This document shows, one piece after another, positions 1-7,967 of a stretch of 64,000 nt of DNA. Numbering within the stretch: position 1 is the stretch's first letter; each line of letters begins with the position of its first letter. Position numbers and translations under genes: made by a program. The stretch covers positions 38,174 to 102,173 of the forward strand of contig NZ_JAGMUO010000048.1 of NCBI RefSeq assembly GCF_019049325.1. Direction: 5' to 3'. Origin of the DNA: Streptomyces sp. AC512_CC834 (GTDB lineage Bacteria > Actinomycetota > Actinomycetes > Streptomycetales > Streptomycetaceae). Below the pieces are notes generated by a model, which saw nothing but the letters and a program-made list of their open reading frames with translations, searched no databases and had not been told where the DNA came from.

Positions 1-942
1 GACCGCCTCGGCGGCCTTGACGAACTCGGCGGTGAACTCCGCCACGATCGACTCGTGGACGAGGAAGCGGCTCGGCGAGGTGCACACCTGCCCGGCGTTG
101 GCCCACTTGGCCCGGGCCGCGCTGCGGGCCGCCGTCACGGGGTCGGCGTCCGCGCAGACGATCACCGGCGCGTGGCCGCCCAGTTCCATCAGCGAGGGCT
201 TCATGACCTCGCCGGCACGGGCCGCGAGGAGCCTGCCGACCGGGACGGAGCCGGTGAAGGCGATCAGCCGGACGGCCGGGGAGGAGATCAGGTGCTCGGA
301 GACCTCGGCGGGTTCTCCGAAGACGAGATTGAGGACGCCGGGCGGCAGACCCGCGTCGGCGTAGCAGCGGACCAGTTCCATCGCCGTGGCCGGGGTCTCC
401 TCGGAGGCCTTGATGACCAGGGAGCAGCCGGCCGAGAGCGCCGAGGAGATCTTGCGGTTGGGGCCGCCCACGGGGAAGTTCCACGGGACGAACGCGGCGA
501 CCGGGCCGATGGGCTCACGCCGGACGGTCAGCACGGTGCCGGGGGCGGAGGGGATGATGCGGCCGTAGGCGCGGCGGGCGTCGTCGGCGTGCCAGCGCAG
601 GGTCTCGGCGGTGCGGCGGGCCTCGCCGGTGGACTCGCGAAGCGGCTTGCCCTGCTCGCGGGTCATGACACGGCCGATCTCGGGGGCGCGCTCGGCGATC
701 AGGTCGGCCGCGGCGTGCAGGACGCGGGTGCGCTCGGCGACGGGCGTGGCACGCCACGCCTTGAAGCCCTCCGTGGCGGCGTCGAGCGCGCGGTCCAGGT
801 CGGCGGGGGTGGCCAGGGGTACGTCCCCAATCACCTCCTCGGTGGCCGGGTCGACGACGGGGGCGGTGTTGCCGGTGCCGCCCCGGCACCACTGGCCCGC
901 GATGTACATGCGGACGGCGGGGTGGCCGTGATCGGTGGTCAT
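1..942 (-). CDS. NAD(P)-dependent aldehyde dehydrogenase (3' part outside window)
   Basis: Oxidises an aldehyde, probably a semialdehyde, to the acid. Reading back from an ATG at 942, 314 codons are open to the window edge, so about one third of a usual 480-residue enzyme is missing. The family's general base lies in MELGGHAP (Glu253) and the nucleophile in NAGQVCTS (Cys287), so the visible part looks active. The N-terminal part resembles succinate-semialdehyde and related dehydrogenases, but substrate cannot be read from sequence. It is the last visible gene of a same-strand series with a VOC dioxygenase 74 bp upstream, which suggests oxidation of a ring-cleavage aldehyde or a sugar-derived aldehyde. 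Imperfect GTCAGGACGAG-like direct repeats fill the short gap before it. Confidence 0.9.
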   Translation of the reverse strand, partial: MTTDHGHPAVRMYIAGQWCRGGTGNTAPVVDPATEEVIGDVPLATPADLDRALDAATEGFKAWRATPVAERTRVLHAAADLIAERAPEIGRVMTREQGKPLRESTGEARRTAETLRWHADDARRAYGRIIPSAPGTVLTVRREPIGPVAAFVPWNFPVGGPNRKISSALSAGCSLVIKASEETPATAMELVRCYADAGLPPGVLNLVFGEPAEVSEHLISSPAVRLIAFTGSVPVGRLLAARAGEVMKPSLMELGGHAPVIVCADADPVTAARSAARAKWANAGQVCTSPSRFLVHESIVAEFTAEFVKAAEAV

Positions 943-1015
943 GGGTGTGTGCCCTCTCAGGCGTCGGAACGAGGGTCAGTCAGGACGAGAGTTGGTACGT
1001 GGGTCGGGACGAGGT

Positions 1016-1936
1016 TCAGGACGAGGCGGGGGCGTCCTGGTCGCGGTTGGTGCGCAGGGCCCAGATGTGGTGCGGCGGGGTCGTCTCGTGGACGCGGGTC
1101 TCGTAGGTGTCGTCGACCCGGTCCATGTCGGCGGCGTACTCGACGCGCCCGCCGCAGGGGGCGTGCAGGAAGCGGAAGACGTTGGAGCCGATGGTGTGGC
1201 GGCCGAGTCTGCGGGCCTCCCGCCAGCCCCGCTCGATCATGAAGTTGCCGCCCTCGACCACGTCGTCGAAGCCGGGGACCTCGTACGCGATGTGGTTGAC
1301 GCCCACCTTGTCGGGGCGGTGGCACAGCAGCATGGTGTGCTGGTCGTCGTCGCCGGGGGCCTGCATGAAGACGCCCATGGGCTCGACCACGTCGGTGGGC
1401 CGGAAGCCGAGGCGGTCGGTGTAGAAGGCGACGGCCTCCTCCTTGCCGTCCTTGGCGATGTTGAGGGCGACGTGGCACATGCGCAGGGGGTGGGCGCGGG
1501 TGAGCGGGTCCAGGGGGCGGTTCCAGCGGTGGACGCTGCCCAGGGTGTTGGCGGGGCGGGGTGCGACGGCGGGATCCTTCGGCCGGGCGAGGGTGAGGCC
1601 GACGCCGAAGCCGCTGTGGTCGACGGTGTGGTGGACGCCGTCGGCGCTCTCGCGGACCTCGCGGTCACGGCCGGCCGCGGCCACCAGGCGGCCCAGTTCC
1701 CCGGCGGTGTCGACGCCCCAGACGACCTCCCGCAGGGTGGGTCCGCTCTCCACGGGGGGCGGCAGCCGCGGGCCGGGGGTGGTGTCGAGGTGGAGGGTCT
1801 GTCCGGTACGCGTCTCGAACACGGCGTGTTCGTCGGTCCGCTCCACCAGGAAAAGGCCGAAGTCCTCGAAGAACCGCACGCAGGTGTCGAGGTCGTCGAT
1901 GCCGTAGGTGACCGATTCGATTCTCTGGATTCCCAT
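1016..1936 (-). CDS. Extradiol-type dioxygenase, VOC family (first copy)
   Basis: A 306-residue, two-module vicinal-oxygen-chelate protein with the length and plan of type I catechol 2,3-dioxygenase. Module one covers about residues 5-120 and module two about 152-275. The iron ligands of this class are visible as His155 (CHVAL), His215 (NHIAYE) and Glu266 (GRVEYA), so it is probably catalytic. The ATG is preceded by GAGGAA at 7-8 bp. It lies between a LysR gene and an aldehyde dehydrogenase on the same strand, as expected for ring cleavage followed by semialdehyde oxidation. The substrate is unknown; a non-aromatic role such as a glyoxalase cannot be excluded. Confidence 0.85.
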   Translation of the reverse strand: MGIQRIESVTYGIDDLDTCVRFFEDFGLFLVERTDEHAVFETRTGQTLHLDTTPGPRLPPPVESGPTLREVVWGVDTAGELGRLVAAAGRDREVRESADGVHHTVDHSGFGVGLTLARPKDPAVAPRPANTLGSVHRWNRPLDPLTRAHPLRMCHVALNIAKDGKEEAVAFYTDRLGFRPTDVVEPMGVFMQAPGDDDQHTMLLCHRPDKVGVNHIAYEVPGFDDVVEGGNFMIERGWREARRLGRHTIGSNVFRFLHAPCGGRVEYAADMDRVDDTYETRVHETTPPHHIWALRTNRDQDAPASS

Positions 1937-2045
1937 GGATTCCTCGTTTCCGTCTCGCCCGGCGAGCGTAGGTTTACGGGGGTGGGCGCCTCAATGGGGT
2001 CGGGCGCCCGGGGTTCGCAATCGTTTCTTGCGCCGTCGTCCCGTA

Positions 2046-2099
2046 CTCGGGCTGCTCGTACTGCTCGGGCTGCTCGGGCTGCTCGGGCTGCTCGGGCTC
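2046..2099. repeat. 9-bp tandem repeat after the LysR stop
   Basis: About six copies of a GAGCAGCCC unit (minus-strand reading) follow and touch the LysR stop codon. The same unit occurs in coding sequence at 8030-8136, so the two loci share a microsatellite. The gap down to 1936 also holds a GGGCGCC...GGCGCCC hairpin at 1985-2011 that could end the LysR transcript. Confidence 0.85.
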
Positions 2100-3009
2100 A
2101 GGAGCGGATGCCGGGAATGGGATTCCGGGCGAACCAGCCGGCGAGGAAGTCCAGGAAGACGCTGACCTTGCGCGGAGTGTCCCGGCCGGGGCCGTAGATC
2201 GCGTACAGGGGCCGGTCCGGCACCGCCAACTCCGGCAGCAGCACCTGGAGGGCGCCGGAGACCAGGTCGTCGTAGGCCGGGCGCTGGGGCAGCAGGGCGA
2301 TGCCCCGGCCGTGTACGGCGGCCTTCTGCAGGGCGATGTAGGAGTTCGACGAGAAGGCGATGTTGCGGATCTTGTGCAGGGTGCTCGCGTGTCCGTGGCC
2401 GATCCGCCACACCGGGTCGTTGACGTGCACCAGGCAGTCGTGGGCGGCGAGGTCGTTGGGGTGGGAGAGCGAACCGTGCTGCTTGATGTACTCCTCCGCC
2501 GCGCACAGGACGAACGGCAGGGAGGAGATCTTCTTCAGCCGGACGCTGGAGTCGCGCAGGTCGCGGGTATGGAAGGCGACGTCGAATCCGCTGTCCAGGA
2601 AATCGTAGGTACGGTCCGACATTCCCCCCAGTTCGAAGCGGATCTGGATTTTCGGGTGGGCGGCGGAAAACGCGGCGATGGCGTCGCCGAGATCCAGGCT
2701 GCCTATCCATTTGGGGCAGATGACGCTGAGGGTGCCTTCGGCACGGTCGTGGAGCTGGGCTATGCCGGCGTCCTCGGCCTCGATCTCGTCCAGGATGCGG
2801 GCGGCGAATTCCGCGTAGCGCTGTCCCGGTTCGGTCAGGCTCACCGAGCGGGCGGTGCGGTTCACCAGCCGGACACCCACCTGGCGTTCCAGTTCGGCGA
2901 CGTGCCGGGAGACCAGGGAGCCCGAAGAGCCGAGCTTCTTTGCGGCGCCGCTGAAGCTGCCGACCTGGGCGACGGTGACGAAGCTGTGCATGAGGAGCAG
3001 GCGGTCCAT
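2098..3009 (-). CDS. LysR-family transcriptional regulator
   Basis: A 303-residue LysR protein. The N-terminal winged helix-turn-helix is clear at residues 1-60 (SFSGAAKKLGSSGSLVSRHV as recognition region), followed by the effector-binding domain to the C terminus. GGAGGAAGAAC precedes the ATG. Its position between ABC transporter genes and a dioxygenase/dehydrogenase pair, all on one strand, makes it the likely local regulator of this catabolic block. The co-inducer is unknown. The stop codon runs directly into a 9-bp tandem repeat, so its 3' end may have been altered by repeat expansion. Confidence 0.92.
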   Translation of the reverse strand: MDRLLLMHSFVTVAQVGSFSGAAKKLGSSGSLVSRHVAELERQVGVRLVNRTARSVSLTEPGQRYAEFAARILDEIEAEDAGIAQLHDRAEGTLSVICPKWIGSLDLGDAIAAFSAAHPKIQIRFELGGMSDRTYDFLDSGFDVAFHTRDLRDSSVRLKKISSLPFVLCAAEEYIKQHGSLSHPNDLAAHDCLVHVNDPVWRIGHGHASTLHKIRNIAFSSNSYIALQKAAVHGRGIALLPQRPAYDDLVSGALQVLLPELAVPDRPLYAIYGPGRDTPRKVSVFLDFLAGWFARNPIPGIRS

Positions 3010-3112
3010 GTTCTTCCTCCGAAGGCCGCTCCCCGCCCCGACCGGCGGCGGGGGCGGGGAGCAAGAGCCGGCTCAGACACGATGAGTCGGGCGCCGGTTC
3101 CCGGTGGGGGCC

Positions 3113-4093
3113 CTACTTCGGGCAGTACTGGGGAGCCTCGCTCAGGTTTTCCTTGGTGACCAAGACAAGAGGAATGTCAGAGATCTTGTCAACACCTTGT
3201 TTGTCATCACCTTGCTGCTGGTCGAGCAGCGAGACCGTGCTCTTGACCGCGGTCCGCCCGATGGTCGCCGCCGAGTTCGCGACGGTGGCGGACAGACGGC
3301 CGTCCTTCAGAGCGGCGACGCCCTCCTCGGTGCCGTTGACGGACACGATCTTGACGTCCTTGGCGCCGGCGGCGTCGAAGGCCTTGCGGACGGAGAAGGC
3401 CATCTCCTCGTTGGCGACGAAGGCGTAGTCCAGGTCGGGATGGGACTGGATCATGTTCTCGGCGACGGCCTGGGCCTTGGCGGGGTTGAACATGCCGGGC
3501 TGGTTGGCGACCACCTTCGCGGTCTTCGGCAGGGCGTCCTCGAAGCCGCCGACCAACAGGTCGGAGGCGGCACCCGGGGCGCCGGCCACGATACCGACCC
3601 TCACGTCCTTCCCGGCCGCGTCCTTGGAGATCCACTCGGCGTCCATCGCGCCGACCTTCTTGAGGTCGACCACGGCGGCACCGAGCACGTCGGCCATGTC
3701 GGAGGTGGCCACGGAGGTCAGGTAGATGGGGATGCCCGCGTTCTTGGCCTTGGTTATGTCGCCCTCCAGCGCGTCGACGTTCACGGTCTGGACGATCAGG
3801 GCGTCCACGTTCCGGGCGATCATGTCCTCGATGTTGGACAGTTCGGTGCCGGCGTCCTGCTTGGAGTTGGCCGAGTAGACCTTGGCGTCCTGGGCCTCGG
3901 CCTCCTGCTCGACCGCGCGGAGCAGACAGGTGTGGAAGTGGGTGTTGGAGCCGTTGACGAACCCGAGGGAGACCGAGCCGTCGGCGGCGCCCCCGCTGTC
4001 GTTCCCGGAGCCGCAGCCGGCCAGGACCAGGGCGGCGACGCCGGCGAGCGAGGCCGCGGCGGCGCGGCGACGGGAGGGGGCGATGGGCATCAT
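3113..4093 (-). CDS. Sugar ABC transporter substrate-binding lipoprotein
   Basis: About 326 residues. A positively charged start, hydrophobic stretch and lipobox LVLAGCGS mark a lipid-anchored extracellular protein. The rest is a ribose/galactose-type periplasmic-binding fold (type 1), with recurring features such as QTVNVDALEGDITKAKNAGIP and NEEMAFSVRKAFDAAG. ATGATG at 4093 has GGAAAGG 9 bp upstream; a longer reading into the upstream gene has no such support. It is the third gene of the ABC set (ATPase, permease, binding protein) and delivers substrate to them. Because the block also encodes aromatic-type enzymes, the ligand may be a sugar or a cyclic polyol rather than ribose. Confidence 0.9.
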   Translation of the reverse strand: MMPIAPSRRRAAAASLAGVAALVLAGCGSGNDSGGAADGSVSLGFVNGSNTHFHTCLLRAVEQEAEAQDAKVYSANSKQDAGTELSNIEDMIARNVDALIVQTVNVDALEGDITKAKNAGIPIYLTSVATSDMADVLGAAVVDLKKVGAMDAEWISKDAAGKDVRVGIVAGAPGAASDLLVGGFEDALPKTAKVVANQPGMFNPAKAQAVAENMIQSHPDLDYAFVANEEMAFSVRKAFDAAGAKDVKIVSVNGTEEGVAALKDGRLSATVANSAATIGRTAVKSTVSLLDQQQGDDKQGVDKISDIPLVLVTKENLSEAPQYCPK

Positions 4094-4170
4094 GGGGTCG
4101 GGCCTTTCCTGCATCGTGGGAGAGAGGGGTCGGGCGTGGCTAGGGGGTGTCGTCGACCGAATGACGCCCT

Positions 4171-5193
4171 CTAATGGCCCGGCGAGGATCTGCGCTGGAT
4201 CTCGTTGATGATCGCCGCGACCAGCAGGACGCCGCCGGTGACGACGAGTTGGTAGTTGCTGTTGACCTGGAGCAGGTTCAGGGCGTTGGCGACCACGCCG
4301 AGCAGGACGACGCCGAACACCGTGCCGACGACGGTGCCGTGGCCGCCGGCGAGTGAGGTGCCGCCGATGACCACGGCGGCGACGGCGGTCAACTGGGTCT
4401 GCAGGCCTGCGGTGTTGGGCGCGGCGGCGCCGAGCCGGGAGAGCAGCATGAGGCCGGCGAGGCCCGCCAGCACACCGGCGAGCGCGTACAGGGCGAGCTT
4501 GCGTCCGTTGACGTTGATGCCGCTGAGCAGGGCGACGTGCTCGTTGCCGCCCATGGCGTAGGCGTCGCGGCCGAAGGTGGTGAAGCGCATGGTGACGCCG
4601 GTCAGCGCCAGGACCAGTACCGCGACGACGGTCAGGTACGGCACGCCCACGATCTCGTCGTTGCCGAGCGAGGACATCTTGTCGCCGATGGTGACGCTCA
4701 TGCCGTCCAGGACCAGCAGGGCGACGCCGTCGAGGAGCATCGCCGAGGCCAGCGTGGCGACGAACGGCGCGACCCGGGTGTACGTCACCACCAGCCCGTT
4801 GACCAGCCCGATCAGCGTGGCCAGCGCCAGGCATACGATCACGACCACGGGCGTGGACCAGCCGCCGTCGATCAACTGGGCGCCCGCGCACAGGGTGACG
4901 GCCGCGTTGCTGCCCATGGAGAAGTCCATGCCGCCCGAGGTCATCAGCAGGGTCAGTCCGGCTGCGATGACGGCGTTCACGCTGACCTGGCGCAGCACGT
5001 TGAGCAGGTTCTGCGAGGAGGTGAAGGCGTCGGCCTGGACGGCGGTGAACACGCACACCAGGATCAGGACGACGACCAGTCCGCCGTGCGGGACGTGCAG
5101 CAGCCCGCGGGCCCCGGACCGGGAGGGGTCACGGCGGCGCGGGGGTGGGGCGGCCGCGAGGTCCGGGGAGGCGGAGGGGGTTTTGAGGCTCAC
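4171..5193 (-). CDS. Sugar ABC transporter permease (RbsC type)
   Basis: A 340-residue integral membrane protein of the branched ribose/xylose permease family, with about eight to ten hydrophobic segments. The family signature is at TLLMTSGGMDFSMGS near residue 90 and IGGTSLAGGHGTVVGTVFG in the C-terminal half. The GTG start at 5193 overlaps the ATPase stop (GTGA) and has GGAGGT 8 bp upstream. It forms the channel for the upstream ATPase and the downstream binding protein. Confidence 0.92.
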   Translation of the reverse strand: MSLKTPSASPDLAAAPPPRRRDPSRSGARGLLHVPHGGLVVVLILVCVFTAVQADAFTSSQNLLNVLRQVSVNAVIAAGLTLLMTSGGMDFSMGSNAAVTLCAGAQLIDGGWSTPVVVIVCLALATLIGLVNGLVVTYTRVAPFVATLASAMLLDGVALLVLDGMSVTIGDKMSSLGNDEIVGVPYLTVVAVLVLALTGVTMRFTTFGRDAYAMGGNEHVALLSGINVNGRKLALYALAGVLAGLAGLMLLSRLGAAAPNTAGLQTQLTAVAAVVIGGTSLAGGHGTVVGTVFGVVLLGVVANALNLLQVNSNYQLVVTGGVLLVAAIINEIQRRSSPGH

Positions 5194-6701
5194 TGGGGTT
5201 GACCTCCGAGTGCCGTCGCGACCAGCTCGTCGCGGGTGATGGTGGTGATGTCGTGTTCGGCGACCGTGCGGCCCGCGCTCACGACGACGACCCGGTCGGC
5301 CAGCCGCATGACCTCCTCGGCGGAGGAGGAGGCGAGCAGGACGGCGACACCGCGTGCGGCGAGGTCGTCGACGAGGGTGTGGATGTCGGCCATGGCGGCG
5401 ACGTCCACGCCATTGGTGGGGTCCTCCAGGAAGCAGGCCACCGGCTCGGTCTCCAGCCACTTGCCGAGCAGGACCTTCTGCTGGTTGCCGCCGGACAGGG
5501 AGCCGACCGGCGGGTTGCCGCTGAGGGCGACGACCCCGTAGGTGTCGCGCACGGGGGCCGCGCGGCGGGCGAGGTCGGTGGTGCGGTGCAGCCTGCGCCG
5601 GGCGAAACGGTCGCCGGCCAGCATCAGGTTCTCGTCCACTGTCATGCTCTGGACCAGGCCGAGCGAGCGGCGGTCCCCGGTGACGCAGCGCAGTCCGCCG
5701 GCGAGCGCGGCCGAGACGCGACCCGGGGGCACGGGCCGGCCGTCGACGCGGACCTCGCCGGCGTCGGGCCGCCGCCGTCCGGAGAGCAGGTCGAAGAGCC
5801 GGGACTGCGCGTCGCCCGCGGGGCCGAGGACGGCGACGATCTCGCCCTTGCGCACCTCGACGGTGAAGTCGCGGATGGCGTGGCCGTGGCTGAGTCCGCG
5901 GACGGCGAGTCCGTGTTCGTCCCGGTGCGCGGGGCGCCGGGGTCGCCGCGAGACGACGTCCCGGCCGACCATGTCGCGGACCAGTGCGGCGGGATCGGTC
6001 TCCGTGGCCGGGGCGCTGCGCACGAGGCCGCCGTCGCGCAGCACGGTGACCCGGTCGGCGAGGGACATGACCTCGTCGATGTAGTGGGAGATGTAGACGA
6101 CGGCGACGCCCTCGTCGCGCAGTCTGCGCACCAGGGCGCGGACCTGTCCGGCGTCCCGGGCGCTGAGGCAGGCGGTCGGCTCGTCCAGGATCAGCACCTT
6201 GCCGCCGCGCCTGACCTCCCGCGCCACCTCGACCATGGTCTGCTCGGCGACGGTGAGCGAGCCCGCGATCCGGTCGACGTCGATGCCGATGCCGAGACCG
6301 GACAGGGCCGTGCCGGCCCGGGCCCGCACGGCCTTCCAGTCGACGGTGCCCAGGCGCCGGGTCGGCAGGTCGCCCAGCATGATGTTCTCGGCGACGGTGA
6401 GGCCCATCGCCAGTTCGCGGCGCTGCGGGACCGAGGAGATGCCGAGCCTGCGGGCCTTGCGCACGTTCAGCCCGGTGTGCCGGTGACCGTCCACCTCGAC
6501 GGTGCCGCCGTCGGGCTGATGTACGCCGCACAGCACCTGCACGAGGGTGGACTTGCCTGCGCCGTTCATGCCCATGAGGGCGTGGATCTCACCGGGGTGC
6601 AGGTCGAGGTCGACGCCTTTGAGGGCGGCCGCTCCGCCGAAGCTCTTGGTGACGCCCCGTACGCGGACGACGGCGTCGGCCGTCGTGGCGGGCGAGGTCA
6701 C
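5190..6701 (-). CDS. Sugar ABC transporter ATP-binding protein, two domains (RbsA type)
   Basis: A 503-residue tandem ATPase. The first domain carries Walker A GMNGAGKST, a LTVAEQTMVEVAREV stretch in place of the canonical signature, and Walker B ILDEPTA. The second has a degenerate Walker A (AVLGPAGDAQSR) and the signature LSGGNQQK near the C terminus followed by FLEDPTNGVD. Degeneration of one nucleotide site is usual in RbsA-type proteins. The GTG start at 6701 overlaps the stop of the CMD-like gene (GTGA), so translation is coupled. Confidence 0.92.
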   Translation of the reverse strand: MTSPATTADAVVRVRGVTKSFGGAAALKGVDLDLHPGEIHALMGMNGAGKSTLVQVLCGVHQPDGGTVEVDGHRHTGLNVRKARRLGISSVPQRRELAMGLTVAENIMLGDLPTRRLGTVDWKAVRARAGTALSGLGIGIDVDRIAGSLTVAEQTMVEVAREVRRGGKVLILDEPTACLSARDAGQVRALVRRLRDEGVAVVYISHYIDEVMSLADRVTVLRDGGLVRSAPATETDPAALVRDMVGRDVVSRRPRRPAHRDEHGLAVRGLSHGHAIRDFTVEVRKGEIVAVLGPAGDAQSRLFDLLSGRRRPDAGEVRVDGRPVPPGRVSAALAGGLRCVTGDRRSLGLVQSMTVDENLMLAGDRFARRRLHRTTDLARRAAPVRDTYGVVALSGNPPVGSLSGGNQQKVLLGKWLETEPVACFLEDPTNGVDVAAMADIHTLVDDLAARGVAVLLASSSAEEVMRLADRVVVVSAGRTVAEHDITTITRDELVATALGGQPQ

Positions 6702-7291
6702 GGCCGTGGCCCGTCGGACTGGGGGACGACCCGGCCGTAGCCGCGGACGTCGGGGAACGGGGGCTCCTTGTCGGGCTGGAGGTCCACCTGGAACGTGTTC
6801 AGGCACATGCCGAGCATGGTGAAGTTGCCGAGCGCGCCGATGGTGTCGACCAGGCCCCTGGACCCGAAGTGCGCCAGCGCGTCGGCGAAGGTCTCGTCCG
6901 AGACGAAGTGCTCCTCCAGGACCTCGCGGCAGAACCGGTAGAACGCCTGGTCCGCCGCGTCGTCGAAGGTGGCCTCGCGCTTCTCGGCGACGGCCTTGAC
7001 GGCGGCCTCGGGGACTCCGGCCTCGATCGCCTGGTGCACATGCGCGTTCCACGAGTACTGCGCGTCCCAGTTGCGGGCCGCCATCAGCAGCGCCAGCTCG
7101 CGCAGGCGCTTCGGCAGGCTGCAGTCGAAGCGGGCGAACGCGCCGAGGGACTCGGCCCGTTCGCACATCTCCGCGCTGTGCAGCCACACCCGGAAGGGGC
7201 CGCGGACCGCGCCGCGGCGGCCGGCGATTCGGGCGGCCAGCTCCTGCTGCCGCTGGTCCATTTCCGCTTCGGTGAGAACGGGGAGCCTCAT
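6698..7291 (-). CDS. Carboxymuconolactone decarboxylase-like (AhpD fold) protein
   Basis: A 197-residue all-helical protein of the CMD/AhpD family, with the family stretch LPKRLRELALLMAARNWDAQYSWNAHVHQAIEAG (positions about 70-105, central motif given in part). It lacks the CxxC pair of AhpD, so peroxidase activity is unlikely and it is closer to the gamma-carboxymuconolactone decarboxylase or uncharacterised branch. It is the first gene of the minus-strand ABC operon, overlapping the ATPase by 4 bp. A function in the lower pathway of an imported cyclic substrate is an inference. Confidence 0.8.
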   Translation of the reverse strand: MRLPVLTEAEMDQRQQELAARIAGRRGAVRGPFRVWLHSAEMCERAESLGAFARFDCSLPKRLRELALLMAARNWDAQYSWNAHVHQAIEAGVPEAAVKAVAEKREATFDDAADQAFYRFCREVLEEHFVSDETFADALAHFGSRGLVDTIGALGNFTMLGMCLNTFQVDLQPDKEPPFPDVRGYGRVVPQSDGPRP

Positions 7292-7495
7292 CTGGCCGAT
7301 ACCTGCCTTTTCTTTCCGGCGCGTTGCCGCAAACGGGTCGGGAGCCGTGCGGTGACAGGTGACGGTACAGCCGGGCGGAAGATGCTCACCCCTCTCGGAC
7401 TGCAACGTAAACCTGCACGCCAGAGGGCACCGTTTCCCGCCCGCGCGACCTAACGTCGGTCGTCGCGACATGTTGAAGTGGAGAGGAATCCCGGG

Positions 7496-7906
7496 ATGAC
7501 CACCATCGTCAAGGCCGCGTCCGTGCCCCTGCTCGACCGGGGCGGCGCCGTCGTCACCACGCCCCTGATCACCACGCCGTCGGCGGGCGGGGAGAACCGC
7601 ATCACCAGCGGCATGAGCGTGTACCCGGTGGGCTCCGGAGCGCCGTTGCACTCGCACAACTGCGACGAGCACGTGACGGTCCTGGAAGGTGACGCGGAAG
7701 TGTGGGTCGACGGCGAGGTGACGAAGCTGGAGCGGTTCGACACCACGTACATCCCCTCCCCCGTCCCCCACCTGTTCCGCAACGTCGGCGACACGCCGCT
7801 GCGCATCCTGTGGGTGTACTCATCGGGCCATGTGACGCGGACGTTCACGGAGACCGGCCGGACGGTGGAGCACCTGTCGGCCGAGGACCAGATGGGCCGC
7901 GACTGA
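7496..7906 (+). CDS. Cupin-domain protein
   Basis: A 136-residue single cupin. The two metal motifs are recognisable around HSHNCDEHVTVLEGDAEV (residues 52-70, His, His and Glu ligands) and FDTTYIPSPVPHLFRNVGD (about 83-101). The ATG at 7496 has GAGAGGAA 7 bp upstream. It is transcribed away from the ABC operon and leads towards a transporter gene. Small cupins in catabolic loci act as isomerases, dioxygenases or sensors, and nothing here decides between these. A short CGCCCG...CGGGCG hairpin at 7912-7930 follows the stop. Confidence 0.85.
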   Translation: MTTIVKAASVPLLDRGGAVVTTPLITTPSAGGENRITSGMSVYPVGSGAPLHSHNCDEHVTVLEGDAEVWVDGEVTKLERFDTTYIPSPVPHLFRNVGDTPLRILWVYSSGHVTRTFTETGRTVEHLSAEDQMGRD

Positions 7907-7967
7907 GGGAACGCCCGGCCCGAACGGGCGCAGCGAATCCTTGGGATGATCACATCGCGAGACGGCT

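Noticed and set aside
3113..5056. A 647-residue continuous frame covering the binding protein and running into the permease region
   Set aside because: Only the part from ATG 4093 has a lipobox, coding character and ribosome site; upstream it is Arg-rich read-through of the permease's other frame.
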